From: Bacillus mesophilus
GTDB lineage: Bacteria > Bacillota > Bacilli > Bacillales > SA4
Assembly (NCBI RefSeq): GCF_011008845.1
Contig: NZ_JAAIWM010000003.1
Coordinates: forward strand, 186,001 to 250,000
Reading direction: 5' to 3'
Length of the DNA stretch: 64,000 nt
Numbering within the stretch: position 1 is the first letter of the stretch; the number at the start of each line of letters is the position of its first letter. This document shows positions 1 through 8,969 of this stretch, piece after piece. The notes under the pieces were generated by a model, which had not been told where the DNA came from, ran no database searches, and worked only from the letters and a program-made list of their open reading frames with translations. The translations under genes and the position numbers were made by a program.

Positions 1-301
1 CTACAGTAGAACGTGGATTACGACTTGTTGTTTTTTGATCAATTGAAATAGCTGGTGATAAACCTTCAATCGCATCGACATCGGGCTTATCCATTTGACC
101 AAGAAACTGTCTCGCATAAGCGGAAAGCGACTCAACATATCGCCTTTGCCCTTCTGCATAGATCGTGTCAAAGGCTAGTGATGACTTCCCTGAACCAGAT
201 AGACCTGTTAATACAACTAGTTTATCGCGAGGAATCGTCACATCTATGTTCTTTAAGTTATGGGCTCGTGCCCCTTTTACTACAATTTTGTCCATTGCCA
301 T
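1..301 (-). CDS. uvrA: Excinuclease ABC subunit UvrA, N-terminal part (cut by window edge)
   Basis: Only the first 100 residues are in the window; the gene runs off the left edge. UvrA is the damage-sensing ATPase of nucleotide excision repair and loads UvrB onto damaged DNA. The translation starts [20 protein letters not shown] and carries the first Walker A motif, GLSGSGKSS, at about residues 33-41, followed by the conserved [12 protein letters not shown] stretch, which is near-identical to Bacillus UvrA. I chose the ATG at 301 because a GGAAGG stretch lies about 10 bases upstream; a second ATG two codons later is possible. The uvrB stop is only 3 bases upstream, so uvrB and uvrA form one operon. 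Confidence 0.96.
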   Translation of the reverse strand, partial: MAMDKIVVKGARAHNLKNIDVTIPRDKLVVLTGLSGSGKSSLAFDTIYAEGQRRYVESLSAYARQFLGQMDKPDVDAIEGLSPAISIDQKTTSRNPRSTV

Positions 302-304
302 TTC

Positions 305-2287
305 TTATTTTCCTTCCGCTTTCAGTTCTAATAACAAATCACGAAGCTCTGCTGCTCGCTCAAAGTTTAATGCCTTGGCCGCTTCCTTCATCTCCACTTC
401 AAGGTTTTCCATCAGCTTTTTACGTTCTGGCTTAGATAGATTTGCGAATGATGGTGCTGCATCATACTGCTCTTCTGTTTCTGCAGCAACAGTTGCCCGA
501 ATCACATCGCGAATCTTCTTTTGAATCGTTTTTGGAGTAATACCATGCTCCTTGTTATACGCCTCCTGAGTTTCACGACGACGTTTTGTCTCATTGATGG
601 CAATTTCCATTGAGTTTGTAATCTTATCGGCATACATGATAACATGACCATTCGCATTACGAGCAGCCCGTCCTGTAGTCTGTATTAATGAACGCTCAGA
701 TCGTAAAAATCCTTCTTTATCTGCATCAAGAATAGCCACGAGTGAAACCTCTGGAATATCCAATCCTTCTCTTAAAAGGTTAATTCCAATGAGCACATCA
801 TATTTCCCTAGTCGTAAATCTCGAATAATCTCGATCCGTTCTAGCGTTTTAATTTCTGAGTGAAGATAATTAACTTTAATGCCAAGTTCCTTCAAGTAAT
901 TTGTTAAGTCCTCTGACATCTTCTTTGTTAACGTTGTGATTAGCACACGTTCATTCTTTTCTATTCTAAGATGAAGCTCACCAAGAAGGTCATCAATTTG
1001 TCCTTTAATCGGTCGAACCTCAATGGTTGGATCTAACAACCCAGTTGGTCTGATAATTTGTTCTACCATTTGTGGTGTATGCTCTATTTCATATGGACCA
1101 GGTGTTGCTGAAACATACACGATTTGGTTAACATGCTTTTCAAATTCATCAAACGTTAACGGTCGATTATCTAAAGCAGATGGAAGACGAAAGCCATGGT
1201 CAACTAACACAGACTTTCTAGCCTTATCTCCATTAAACATTCCTCGAATTTGTGGAAGCGTAACATGAGATTCGTCAACAACAATCAAGAAGTCCTTTGG
1301 AAAGAAGTCGATTAATGTGTATGGTGTTGAACCCGATGGACGCAATGTTAAATGTCTCGAATAGTTTTCAATTCCAGAACAGAATCCCATTTCTCTCATC
1401 ATTTCCAAATCATAACGAGTTCGTTGCTCAAGTCTCTGTGCTTCTAACAGCCTTCCATTTTCACGAAGCTCTTCAAGTCTAACTTCTAGCTCTGCTTCAA
1501 TATTTTCAATCGCAACCTTCATTTTTTCTTCACGTGTAACGAAGTGGGAGGCTGGGAAAATGGCCACATGCTCACGTTCTGCAATAATCTCTCCGGTTAA
1601 TGCATCAACCTCACGAATTCGGTCAATTTCATCACCAAAAAACTCTACTCGGATACAATGCTCATCACGAGAAGCAGGGAAGATTTCCACGACATCACCA
1701 CGAACTCTGAATGTACCACGCTGGAAATCAATATCATTTCGTGCATATTGAATGTCTACTAGATCTCTTAGTAAATGATTTCTTTCCTTCTCCATACCAA
1801 CGCGAAGTGACACCACTAGCTCGCGATATTCTTCCGGTGATCCTAAACCATATATACAAGACACACTCGCAATAATGATGACATCGTTTCGCTCAATGAG
1901 GGAAGAGGTCGCAGAATGGCGAAGCTTGTCTATTTCATCATTAATTGAGGCATCCTTTTCAATAAACGTATCTGTTTGCGGAACATAGGCTTCCGGTTGG
2001 TAATAATCATAATAACTAACAAAATATTCAACCGCATTATTCGGGAAAAACTCTTTAAATTCACTATATAGCTGTCCCGCTAGTGTTTTATTATGAGCAA
2101 TAACTAATGTTGGTTTATTAACCTCTTTAATTACATTTGAGATTGTAAATGTTTTTCCTGTTCCTGTTGCACCTAATAGCGTCTGATGTTTTTCGTTATT
2201 TCGAATTCCTTCTACAATCCTTTGTATCGCTCTTGGCTGATCTCCTTGTGGAGAATAGGCTGAGACTAATTCGAACTGATCTGTCAC
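305..2287 (-). CDS. uvrB: Excinuclease ABC subunit UvrB
   Basis: This is the 660-residue helicase-like subunit of the UvrABC nucleotide excision repair complex; it receives damaged DNA from UvrA, inserts a beta-hairpin between the strands and recruits UvrC. Visible features are the Walker A motif GATGTGKT (residues 39-46), the Tyr-rich beta-hairpin beginning [10 protein letters not shown] (about 88-97), a DESH Walker B-type box, the C-terminal helicase half with QTTGRAARN, and a terminal UVR domain (about 625-660) that contacts UvrC. Length is normal for the family. The start is a GTG with AGGAGG seven bases upstream. It is followed after 3 bases by uvrA. An array of 21-bp phased repeats lies upstream of its start. 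Confidence 0.98.
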   Translation of the reverse strand: MTDQFELVSAYSPQGDQPRAIQRIVEGIRNNEKHQTLLGATGTGKTFTISNVIKEVNKPTLVIAHNKTLAGQLYSEFKEFFPNNAVEYFVSYYDYYQPEAYVPQTDTFIEKDASINDEIDKLRHSATSSLIERNDVIIIASVSCIYGLGSPEEYRELVVSLRVGMEKERNHLLRDLVDIQYARNDIDFQRGTFRVRGDVVEIFPASRDEHCIRVEFFGDEIDRIREVDALTGEIIAEREHVAIFPASHFVTREEKMKVAIENIEAELEVRLEELRENGRLLEAQRLEQRTRYDLEMMREMGFCSGIENYSRHLTLRPSGSTPYTLIDFFPKDFLIVVDESHVTLPQIRGMFNGDKARKSVLVDHGFRLPSALDNRPLTFDEFEKHVNQIVYVSATPGPYEIEHTPQMVEQIIRPTGLLDPTIEVRPIKGQIDDLLGELHLRIEKNERVLITTLTKKMSEDLTNYLKELGIKVNYLHSEIKTLERIEIIRDLRLGKYDVLIGINLLREGLDIPEVSLVAILDADKEGFLRSERSLIQTTGRAARNANGHVIMYADKITNSMEIAINETKRRRETQEAYNKEHGITPKTIQKKIRDVIRATVAAETEEQYDAAPSFANLSKPERKKLMENLEVEMKEAAKALNFERAAELRDLLLELKAEGK

Positions 2288-2398
2288 ACGAAAGCCTCCT
2301 GTTCATCTTTTCTGTATCTTATTGTATCAAGTAACCATTAAAAAACCAAGAAATATGCGAACGAATATTCGATATTTAGGTGCGTGTTTGGTGGGTTT

Positions 2399-2503
2399 GT
2401 GCAATTCTCACTTGGTTTTGTGCAATTATTATGATTTTTTGTGGAATTATTATGTAGTTATGTGCAATAAGTAGACAGTTTTGTGCAATTCCCGCTATTT
2501 CAG
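2399..2503 (+). repeat. 21-bp phased repeat array, GTGCAATT type
   Basis: Five copies of a GTGCAA-like core start at 2399, 2420, 2441 (GTGGAA), 2462 and 2483, so the spacing is exactly 21 bp each time. Only the first 8 or so bases of each unit are conserved; the rest is AT-rich and variable. The array lies between the terminator of the carboxypeptidase gene and the start of uvrB. Four related arrays occur elsewhere in the window (12524, 13197, 31871, 33652). Confidence 0.85.
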
Positions 2504-2513
2504 CAAAAAAGCT

Positions 2514-2549
2514 TATAATAAAACACGCCTACCCCATAAGGATAGGCGT
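2514..2549 (-). terminator. Terminator of the D,D-carboxypeptidase gene
   Basis: An inverted repeat with arms ACGCCTA/TAGGCGT (2525-2531 and 2543-2549) lies 13 bases after the stop codon. On the minus strand it is followed by a T-rich run (GTTTTATTAT). Confidence 0.75.
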
Positions 2550-2561
2550 AAAACTTCTTAT

Positions 2562-3617
2562 TTATAAATAAAACTGTTGTTTTTTACGGAATTTTAGTAC
2601 CAGCACAAACACAAAAACTAATATGATACAAAAAGTCAGCCAACTATGAAAAGTTTGTCCTCCCTTTTCAGCCTCTCCTGACACCCCTTTTACTTCTTCT
2701 ATCTTAGATGCATGAATCTCAGGATCTACTTTTGTAGGCAAGGTCTTTTCCAAGGTATCTTGATTCTTGTATTGGTATTCCGGGATAAAGCTAGTGTCAT
2801 AATGCTTGAATCCGTAGTCAAACAAAGCCATTGTATCTTGATAAGGCTGGTTTCTACCAGACGCCTTTAATGTAACAGCAATCAACTGGCTCTCGCCTCT
2901 TTGAGCGACTGTAACGAGTGTAAAGCCTGACTTCTGAACATAGCCATTCTTGCCACCTATCACTCCTTCATAAGGAACTTCACGCATCATTCGATGATGA
3001 TTAACAAGAACTGTTTCCCAGCTCTCCCCTTTCCAAGGTAGTGTTTCAGTACTAATCATCTCTTTAAACTCTTCATTTTGCATCGCATATCTCATAATTT
3101 TGGCCATATCATAGGCAGTGGTGTAATGATTCTCATCAAAAAGACCATGCGGATTAACAAACGAAGAATCAGTCACACCGATCTTTTCTGAGACAAACGT
3201 ATTCATTCGCTGTGAAAAGTTTTCCACTGAACCATCGATATGCTCTGCAATAGCAACTCCAGCATCATTACCAGAGTTGATTAAGAGGCCCTGTAGAAGT
3301 TTCTTCAATGATACAACTTCCCCCTCATTTAGATAGACCCGTGTTCCTTCTACATTTCTAGCTTTCTCACTAACTACTACCTCATCAGTAAGATTCCCTT
3401 CCTCTATCGCAACAATTCCTGAAACCAGCTTTGTAATACTAGCTGGATACATTCTGCTCGTACTATTTTTCTCGTACAATACCAAGCCAGTCTTAGCATC
3501 CATCAATATTGCACTTTCACTATGAAGGCTTAACTCATCATTCTTAGCAAAGATCGTTGGTACTAGTAGACTATGAAATAATAAAATCACAATGAGTAAA
3601 ATCCTGGTCGTCTTCAT
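2562..3617 (-). CDS. D-alanyl-D-alanine carboxypeptidase (S11 family, DacF-like)
   Basis: Predicted low-molecular-weight penicillin-binding protein of 351 residues that trims the terminal D-Ala from peptidoglycan stem peptides outside the membrane. It has a signal peptide (about 1-24), the catalytic SxxK motif SITK (60-63), the SxN motif SGN (114-116), and KNG (222-224) where most relatives have KTG. The usual C-terminal PBP5-type beta domain seems to be replaced by a short linker and one membrane helix near residues 323-342 followed by basic residues. It is therefore probably anchored by a C-terminal transmembrane segment. The ATG has a GGGAGGGG site just upstream. It is transcribed alone, with its own terminator. 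I cannot tell which DacF/DacB paralogue it is. Confidence 0.85.
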   Translation of the reverse strand: MKTTRILLIVILLFHSLLVPTIFAKNDELSLHSESAILMDAKTGLVLYEKNSTSRMYPASITKLVSGIVAIEEGNLTDEVVVSEKARNVEGTRVYLNEGEVVSLKKLLQGLLINSGNDAGVAIAEHIDGSVENFSQRMNTFVSEKIGVTDSSFVNPHGLFDENHYTTAYDMAKIMRYAMQNEEFKEMISTETLPWKGESWETVLVNHHRMMREVPYEGVIGGKNGYVQKSGFTLVTVAQRGESQLIAVTLKASGRNQPYQDTMALFDYGFKHYDTSFIPEYQYKNQDTLEKTLPTKVDPEIHASKIEEVKGVSGEAEKGGQTFHSWLTFCIILVFVFVLVLKFRKKQQFYL

Positions 3618-3785
3618 TGTCCCCTCCCTGAAGAGATATCAATTGCAACTGATACTATTTATATGAGACTTTTTATATTTACAATTCATTGTTAATGCTT
3701 TAAAAAAGCAGAAACCACTATACGTTTCGTTTGGGATAGGTATTTTATTAGGATAATTTGTTAATTTCTCAGAAAAAAAAGACCC

Positions 3786-4742
3786 CTACACGCTGAGTCT
3801 GTTTGCCTTCCGATTGTTCCAAACCTTTTGCTTATTTATTAAACTGTGTAAAACCATTCCCGTGACGACTAACAGGATCCCTATGAACGAAATCATGGAC
3901 GGCAGTGGGATCGATAAAAAGAGCATTTCTCCTACGATGACAAAGACGACCTGTGAGGACTGTGTTGCTTCTACGGCAGCCAGCTTTCCTGAATCATCTT
4001 TTACTAGCTCTGTCGCAAAAAAGAATAATAGAGTAGCTATGACGCCTGATGTGAGGGCAACCAAGAGCGTCTGATAAATCTGACCTGAACTGGGAGCCCC
4101 GACTGTTGCATACCCAGTTACAGCTAAGATGATCCAAAGAGGCATGGATGCTAGCGTCATTCCAAGCACACGCTGAAAGGTATCAAGCTTCCCAGTATAA
4201 AGCTCCATCATTTTTCGATTTCCGAGTGGATAGGCAAAGGCAGCAATGACGACTGGAAGCATTCCAGTTAAAACAAGCTGGAGCGTTAGTCCATTCTCTG
4301 CATTTTCTAGTTGGAGAATGATAATACCCATAAAAATCAAACTCGAGAACAGTAGACTTTTCAGTGGGATTACTCGACGAATCCCTGTTGAATCTAGAAA
4401 TAATGGCGTTAATAAAATTCCCGCAATGATCGTAAACTGCCACGTGCCAGCTACTAACCAGCCAGGTCCAGATGCTGCTGCATAGGTTATGGGAGCATAA
4501 AAAAGACCGAAACCTACAAAGCTCCACAGCAACCAAGGAAGTGGCTTAGCCACAAGCTCTCTCAGTAGCTCCTTTAAATTTCTCCTCAAAGCAGCAATTA
4601 ATATAAGAAAAGGAATCATAAAAAAATAACGAAGTGATGCACTCCAAAGCCAGCTACCACCTGATAGCTCCATAGAACGGTTGAGGATAAATGTACAGGC
4701 AAAAAAGGCCGATGACAGGATTCCGATAAGAAATGCTTTCAT
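3786..4742 (-). CDS. EmrE/EamA-type drug-metabolite permease (YjlA-like)
   Basis: Integral membrane protein of 318 residues with about ten hydrophobic segments in two similar halves, resembling the multidrug-resistance efflux transporter family of the DMT superfamily (B. subtilis YjlA). The family label is from overall composition and conserved stretches such as FAYPLGNRKMM and KLAAVEATQSSQVVF. The substrate is not known. An ATG 36 bases further upstream also gives an open frame, but the ATG at 4742 has a GGGGA site nine bases ahead, so I use that start. It stands alone between two unrelated minus-strand genes. Confidence 0.8.
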   Translation of the reverse strand: MKAFLIGILSSAFFACTFILNRSMELSGGSWLWSASLRYFFMIPFLILIAALRRNLKELLRELVAKPLPWLLWSFVGFGLFYAPITYAAASGPGWLVAGTWQFTIIAGILLTPLFLDSTGIRRVIPLKSLLFSSLIFMGIIILQLENAENGLTLQLVLTGMLPVVIAAFAYPLGNRKMMELYTGKLDTFQRVLGMTLASMPLWIILAVTGYATVGAPSSGQIYQTLLVALTSGVIATLLFFFATELVKDDSGKLAAVEATQSSQVVFVIVGEMLFLSIPLPSMISFIGILLVVTGMVLHSLINKQKVWNNRKANRLSV

Positions 4743-4821
4743 AAGAACTCGTCCCCGTTTCTGTATGGCAATTTCCATTTTTAGCTATCATACACCCAGA
4801 AGTTATATTGTGCATTACTAA

Positions 4822-4851
4822 ATTAAAAAAAGGGGGAAAAAATCCCCCTTT
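4822..4851 (-). terminator. Terminator of the GGDEF-EAL gene
   Basis: Perfect hairpin with arms AAAGGGGG and CCCCCTTT, overlapping the stop codon of the gene above it. On the minus strand it is followed by TTTTTTT. Confidence 0.92.
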
Positions 4852-6391
4852 AAATTGATAACTTATTCATCTCCACTAATGTTTGAAACGGAACAGGACG
4901 TTGATAATAAAAGCCTTGACCAATATGACAGCCATGTTTTTTTAAGTATTGGTGTTGACTCATGTCCTCGATTCCCTCTGCAATAACCCCAATCCCAAGC
5001 TCGTTGCATAACGTGATCATTGCTTTTACAATTGCCTGATCTCCATTATTATTAGTGATTTCCTTAATAAATCCCCTATCGATTTTCAAGTAATCAATAG
5101 GTAAGTGTTTAATATAACTCAATGATGAGTACCCAGTCCCAAAATCATCAAGCGCGGTCCATAAACCTGTCCCCTTAAGCTGGGTAATCACCTTCACAGC
5201 GATATCCAAATTTTCCATAAAGATGGACTCTGTGATCTCAAATTTTAGCCAGCAAGGATCAAAGCCTGTCTCTGTAATAATTTTTTCAACCCGTTCCACA
5301 AAGCGTTTTGACTTAATCTGTTCTGAAGAAATATTAAGTGAAAATTGAATAGGCTGTCCACCTTGTTCCAGCCATGATTGACCATCCTGACAAACTTGTT
5401 TAATGACCCACTCACCAATTTGAATAATAAACCCTGTCTCTTCAGCAATCGGTATAAATTCTCCGGGCGAAATACTTCCATAAATAGGATGCTCCCACCG
5501 AATTAACGCTTCTAACCCAACAATGTTTCCAGTTTGGATATCATACTGAGATTGATAGTGAAGGGTAAATTCATCACGCTCTAAAGCCTTTCGCATCTCA
5601 TTTTCCAGCAATAACTGCCGAGCTAAAGTCTTTCCCTGACGTCGATCGTAAACCTCAATTTTAGAGCCCTTCTCTTTTGCTTTATACATTGCCATATCTG
5701 CATTCTTTAAAAGAGTCTCCATATCCTTCGCATGAAGAGGATAAATAGATATTCCGATGCTAACATGAACCTGTAGTTCTTCCCCGTTAACCAGAATGGG
5801 CTGTGAAATAGCGTCAGATAACTCCTCAGCAAAACTTTCTACCTCATGTAGATAATCATCAATCGACTTGTGATCATTCTTAGGAATGATGACCAAAAAT
5901 TCGTCTCCGCCCATTCTACAAGCAATTCCGTTCTGATGGAGCATTTCAGTAATTCGCTCTGCTATTTTCAATACAAGCTGATCTCCAGTTTCGTGACCAT
6001 AGCTATCATTAATCAGCTTAAAACGGTCGACGTCCATATAGAGGAGCGAAAATATTTCATGTTTGGGATTTTGGTCATTTTCCAGGTATGACTGTGCAAA
6101 CTGTCGATTGTACAGCCCTGTAAGATCATCTTTTATAAGAAGCCGTTCTAATATAATCGTTTGTGTAATGAGATGCGCAATGGAATTGATATAATGAATA
6201 TCCTGTTGCGAAAAGGAATAGGGCCTAGTATCAATCCCACACAAGGTGCCAATCACTTGATTTTCCTTTGTGAACAACGGAACTCCAAAATAACACCCAT
6301 CTCCTCCTAGTGATGAAATGATATCCTGAAAGTCTGTGTTATTAATTTCAGAAAGCTCAGGAATAAATAGTGGTTCACGACCACGTTTCAT
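4850..6391 (-). CDS. GGDEF-EAL protein, downstream part of a GAF-GGDEF-EAL gene split by a stop codon
   Basis: The 513-residue open frame holds the second half of a GAF-like sensor domain (about 1-85), a GGDEF domain with intact GGDEF at 161-165 (diguanylate cyclase; no RxxD inhibitory site directly before it), and an EAL domain with EALIRW at 294-299, LKFEITES, DDFGTGYSSL, LKIDRGF and IAEGIE, all hallmarks of an active c-di-GMP phosphodiesterase. The first ATG has no recognisable ribosome binding site. Reading upstream in the same frame passes three codons and then a TGA, after which the missing front half of the GAF domain appears (6401-6610). It was thus probably one 586-codon gene. Whether the downstream half is made depends on restart or readthrough. 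Confidence 0.85.
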   Translation of the reverse strand: MKRGREPLFIPELSEINNTDFQDIISSLGGDGCYFGVPLFTKENQVIGTLCGIDTRPYSFSQQDIHYINSIAHLITQTIILERLLIKDDLTGLYNRQFAQSYLENDQNPKHEIFSLLYMDVDRFKLINDSYGHETGDQLVLKIAERITEMLHQNGIACRMGGDEFLVIIPKNDHKSIDDYLHEVESFAEELSDAISQPILVNGEELQVHVSIGISIYPLHAKDMETLLKNADMAMYKAKEKGSKIEVYDRRQGKTLARQLLLENEMRKALERDEFTLHYQSQYDIQTGNIVGLEALIRWEHPIYGSISPGEFIPIAEETGFIIQIGEWVIKQVCQDGQSWLEQGGQPIQFSLNISSEQIKSKRFVERVEKIITETGFDPCWLKFEITESIFMENLDIAVKVITQLKGTGLWTALDDFGTGYSSLSYIKHLPIDYLKIDRGFIKEITNNNGDQAIVKAMITLCNELGIGVIAEGIEDMSQHQYLKKHGCHIGQGFYYQRPVPFQTLVEMNKLSI

Positions 6392-6400
6392 AACTAAGCT

Positions 6401-6610
6401 TCAATACACACTGTCAAAAGGAAGAGACGTTCCGACCTCAACTAGTGTTTCTTCGCGGTTAAATGCTTCAATAAAGTAATTCGTTTTCTGATCATTAACA
6501 GCTAGGAAAAATGTATTAATTCCAATTGTATTTTGTAATAACTGAAAAACGGCCTGAGAGCTTTGTTTAAGCGTTTGAAAGTAACTAAAGTCTCTTGGAT
6601 GTGAAAACAT
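6401..6610 (-). pseudogene. N-terminal GAF fragment of the interrupted GAF-GGDEF-EAL gene
   Basis: This 69-codon frame has a strong ribosome binding site (GGGAGG) and encodes the first half of a GAF-like domain, ending FDSVY then TGA. The next codons, still in the same frame, read SLVMKRGREP and continue as the downstream GGDEF-EAL protein. The TGA sits where I would expect a Cys (TGT/TGC) or Trp codon, so one base change explains it. No frameshift is needed. It could also be a sequencing error. Confidence 0.7.
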
Positions 6611-6773
6611 GTTGCGCCTCCCCTCTACAGAAAATATAAAACTTCTATATTCTCATTTTGGGCCAAAGATACCATTTTTCCTATCACCCTGGTCTCCTAT
6701 TTTTTATCGTGTTATAGATGTCAATAGGAGCTACTTCCTATACCTTATAAAAGTCTACTTACAGTATTAAACA

Positions 6774-6811
6774 TAAAAAAAGCTTATTTAGGTGGATCCC
6801 TTAATAAGCTT
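6774..6811 (-). terminator. Terminator of the HD-GYP gene
   Basis: Inverted repeat AAGCTTATT / AATAAGCTT (6780-6788, 6803-6811), followed on the minus strand by TTTTTTT, ten bases after the stop codon. Confidence 0.88.
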
Positions 6812-6821
6812 AGTTTTTCAT

Positions 6822-7931
6822 TTAAACAACCTTTGAAAACTCTTGATTACCATTCTTTACATTAGCTTGGTACTCTACAAACTTAGGATAGACTGCTTCA
6901 AAAACAGGTTCAAAGTTAGCATTAAATTGAGAACCCATACTATCCAACACAATTTTTCTTGCCTCGTCAGCACTAAACGCTTTACGATACGAGCGATTGC
7001 TTGTGAGCGCATCAAAGGTGTCGGCAATTGCGATGATTTTAGCATTAATAGGAGTATCCTGATCTGCTTTTCCTTCTGGATATCCTTTTCCGTCAAAGCG
7101 TTCATGATGAGAAAGGATACTTTCAACAATATGACTTGGATATCCTAACTCTTTGGCTAGGTCAGCTCCGTATTGTGAATGTTTCTTTATCGTATTATAT
7201 TCCTCAAAGGTAAGCTTACCTTCTTTTGAAAGAATGTCCTGTGGGATATTTATTTTTCCGATATCATGTAAGATTGAACTAATCCTTAGAGATTCCAGGT
7301 CAATTTTGTAGCCTGTATCACACATATATTGACCAAGGATCATTGCATAATCAGAAACTCTAATCGAATGTCCACGGGTATAATCATCTTTTGCTTCTAC
7401 GGCTAAAATTAGAGTGTTTAAAGTCTTATCATATATATAGGAGGTTTTTGTATACTGAGCGTTAGCACGAACGACAAAATCCAAAATGAACAAATAAGCA
7501 AACAAGAAGGCTATGTCGATACTTGCTTGAAGAGTACTAATTTCTTCTAAATAGTTTTTAAAAAACAGTTCATAGATTGTTACACCGATCGTAACTGCGC
7601 TACCTATGTAAAAAAATCTTCGTTGATTAAAAAGGATAGAGATTAACGGTAAGAAAATCATTAAGAAATAATTATAAAAAGGTAATGATAAGCTTATAGC
7701 TGTAGTGACTAGACAAGCATTAATAAAAAGAAGATCTGCTCTACATTTCTTTCCTATAAATCGGTGAAGCAATGTATAGGGTAAGAAACCTAACAGTAGA
7801 ATGGAGAGCAAAAGAAAGTAGATAGGTGAAAATCCATCCCTAAAAAGCAGGTAGATAGAATGTAAAATTAGTGCACCCATTATACATGTAATCCATAAAA
7901 TTTTTAAGATTTTTTCAGCCCTAAGCTCCAT
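6822..7931 (-). CDS. Membrane HD-GYP domain protein (probable c-di-GMP phosphodiesterase)
   Basis: 369 residues. The N-terminal part (about 1-155) has five or six membrane segments and no extracellular domain of note. The C-terminal part (about 165-350) is an HD-GYP domain with HDIGK at 222-226, HHERFDGKGYP at 275-285 and ADTFDALTSNRSYR, so metal-binding and GYP signature residues are all present. HD-GYP enzymes hydrolyse c-di-GMP to GMP or pGpG. It has its own ribosome binding site and terminator. It is separate from, but next to, the interrupted GGDEF-EAL gene, so this stretch is a small c-di-GMP cluster. The signal sensed by the membrane part is unknown. Confidence 0.88.
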   Translation of the reverse strand: MELRAEKILKILWITCIMGALILHSIYLLFRDGFSPIYFLLLSILLLGFLPYTLLHRFIGKKCRADLLFINACLVTTAISLSLPFYNYFLMIFLPLISILFNQRRFFYIGSAVTIGVTIYELFFKNYLEEISTLQASIDIAFLFAYLFILDFVVRANAQYTKTSYIYDKTLNTLILAVEAKDDYTRGHSIRVSDYAMILGQYMCDTGYKIDLESLRISSILHDIGKINIPQDILSKEGKLTFEEYNTIKKHSQYGADLAKELGYPSHIVESILSHHERFDGKGYPEGKADQDTPINAKIIAIADTFDALTSNRSYRKAFSADEARKIVLDSMGSQFNANFEPVFEAVYPKFVEYQANVKNGNQEFSKVV

Positions 7932-8068
7932 GATGTCTTCACCTTTCTGTATGGTTAGAGTGAATTCATTCTACATTTTTCGACAAATACCGTGTTTTAA
8001 GTTTATATTAAAAGTTTCCAAATAAAAAGACTTGCAATTTAGAAAAATTTAATTATTCTTTTGAAAGT

Positions 8069-8818
8069 TTATTCCTCATATATCATTTTCCTAGTCATTC
8101 CACCATCAACTATAAGGTTAATTCCTGTCACAAAATCATTTTCTTTGGCTGATAGATACAAACAGGCTCTAGCGATGTCTTCTGGTGTACCAACACGTTT
8201 AGAAAGATGTTGTTCATGATCAATGCCTCTTAATGTAGAATAGTCACCGGTTTCAATCCAGCCCGGTGAAATTGCATTGACCGTAATATGATCCTCTCCA
8301 AACGAGGCAGCAAGGGCATGTGTAAGTGATACTATTCCACCCTTTGTGGCTGCATATGCTTCAGAAAAAGGCTCAGACATAATCGCCCTGGTAGAAGCAA
8401 TATTAATAATTGCTCCACCGTCTTTATTTTCTCTCATATATTTTGCTGCCTCACGGGAACCTAGGAATACACTCCGGAGGTTTGTATGAATGATATCGTC
8501 CCATTCTTCTATCGTCAGTTCATAAGGAGATTTGAACTCACTTTTGCCGGCATTATTTACCAATATATCTATTTGATTAAATGCACTCTTTGTTTCCTGC
8601 ATTAAACGTAGTAGATCCTCTTCACGTCTAACATCCGTTAAGACAAATATCGCTTCGCCACCACTATTGTTGATGTGTTCAGCATGGGCTTTTCCTGCTG
8701 CCTCATCTAGATCTGCAAGAACAACCTTTGCCCCCTTTTCAGCATAAAGCTGAGAGATTGCTTTTCCAATTCCATTTGCTGCCCCAGTTACGATTACTAC
8801 TTTATTTTGAAATGACAT
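8069..8818 (-). CDS. Short-chain dehydrogenase/reductase
   Basis: Classical SDR of 249 residues with an NAD(P)-binding TGAANGIG motif (11-18), NNAG (88-91), catalytic Ser142 and the YxxxK pair Tyr155/Lys159, then the PGWIETG segment. Asp36 after the second strand (VVLADLD) suggests NAD(H) preference. The ribosome binding site is AAGGAG. It resembles glucose dehydrogenase or 3-oxoacyl-reductase-type SDRs, but the substrate cannot be read from the sequence. It stands alone between the HD-GYP gene and the glycerol genes. Confidence 0.88.
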   Translation of the reverse strand: MSFQNKVVIVTGAANGIGKAISQLYAEKGAKVVLADLDEAAGKAHAEHINNSGGEAIFVLTDVRREEDLLRLMQETKSAFNQIDILVNNAGKSEFKSPYELTIEEWDDIIHTNLRSVFLGSREAAKYMRENKDGGAIINIASTRAIMSEPFSEAYAATKGGIVSLTHALAASFGEDHITVNAISPGWIETGDYSTLRGIDHEQHLSKRVGTPEDIARACLYLSAKENDFVTGINLIVDGGMTRKMIYEE

Positions 8819-8920
8819 ATGTATATCTCCTTTTTATTTTATATACCAGCTTCACTACGAAACACTCGTTCCTTATATACTCCAATATTTCCAACCTACC
8901 AGTTTTTATAGCTAATCACA

Positions 8921-8951
8921 AATAAAACCACAGTTCAGTCTGAACTGTGGT
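8921..8951 (-). terminator. Terminator of glpD
   Basis: Perfect 11-bp stem ACCACAGTTCA / TGAACTGTGGT with a 3-base loop (8927-8951), followed on the minus strand by TTTTATTTG. Confidence 0.92.
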
Positions 8952-8969
8952 CTTCATGGAAATTAGCAA

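Noticed and set aside
55-524. Plus-strand ORFs over uvrA/uvrB and similar antisense ORFs across the window
   Set aside because: They overlap well-supported genes in other frames, lack ribosome binding sites and show no recognisable protein features.
2399-2503. CRISPR array
   Set aside because: The repeated core is only about 8 bp and the period 21 bp, far too short for repeat plus spacer, and no cas genes are present.
6401-6403. Selenocysteine at the TGA in the GAF-GGDEF-EAL gene
   Set aside because: No SECIS-like hairpin directly downstream was apparent, and a simple Cys/Trp-to-stop change is a better explanation.
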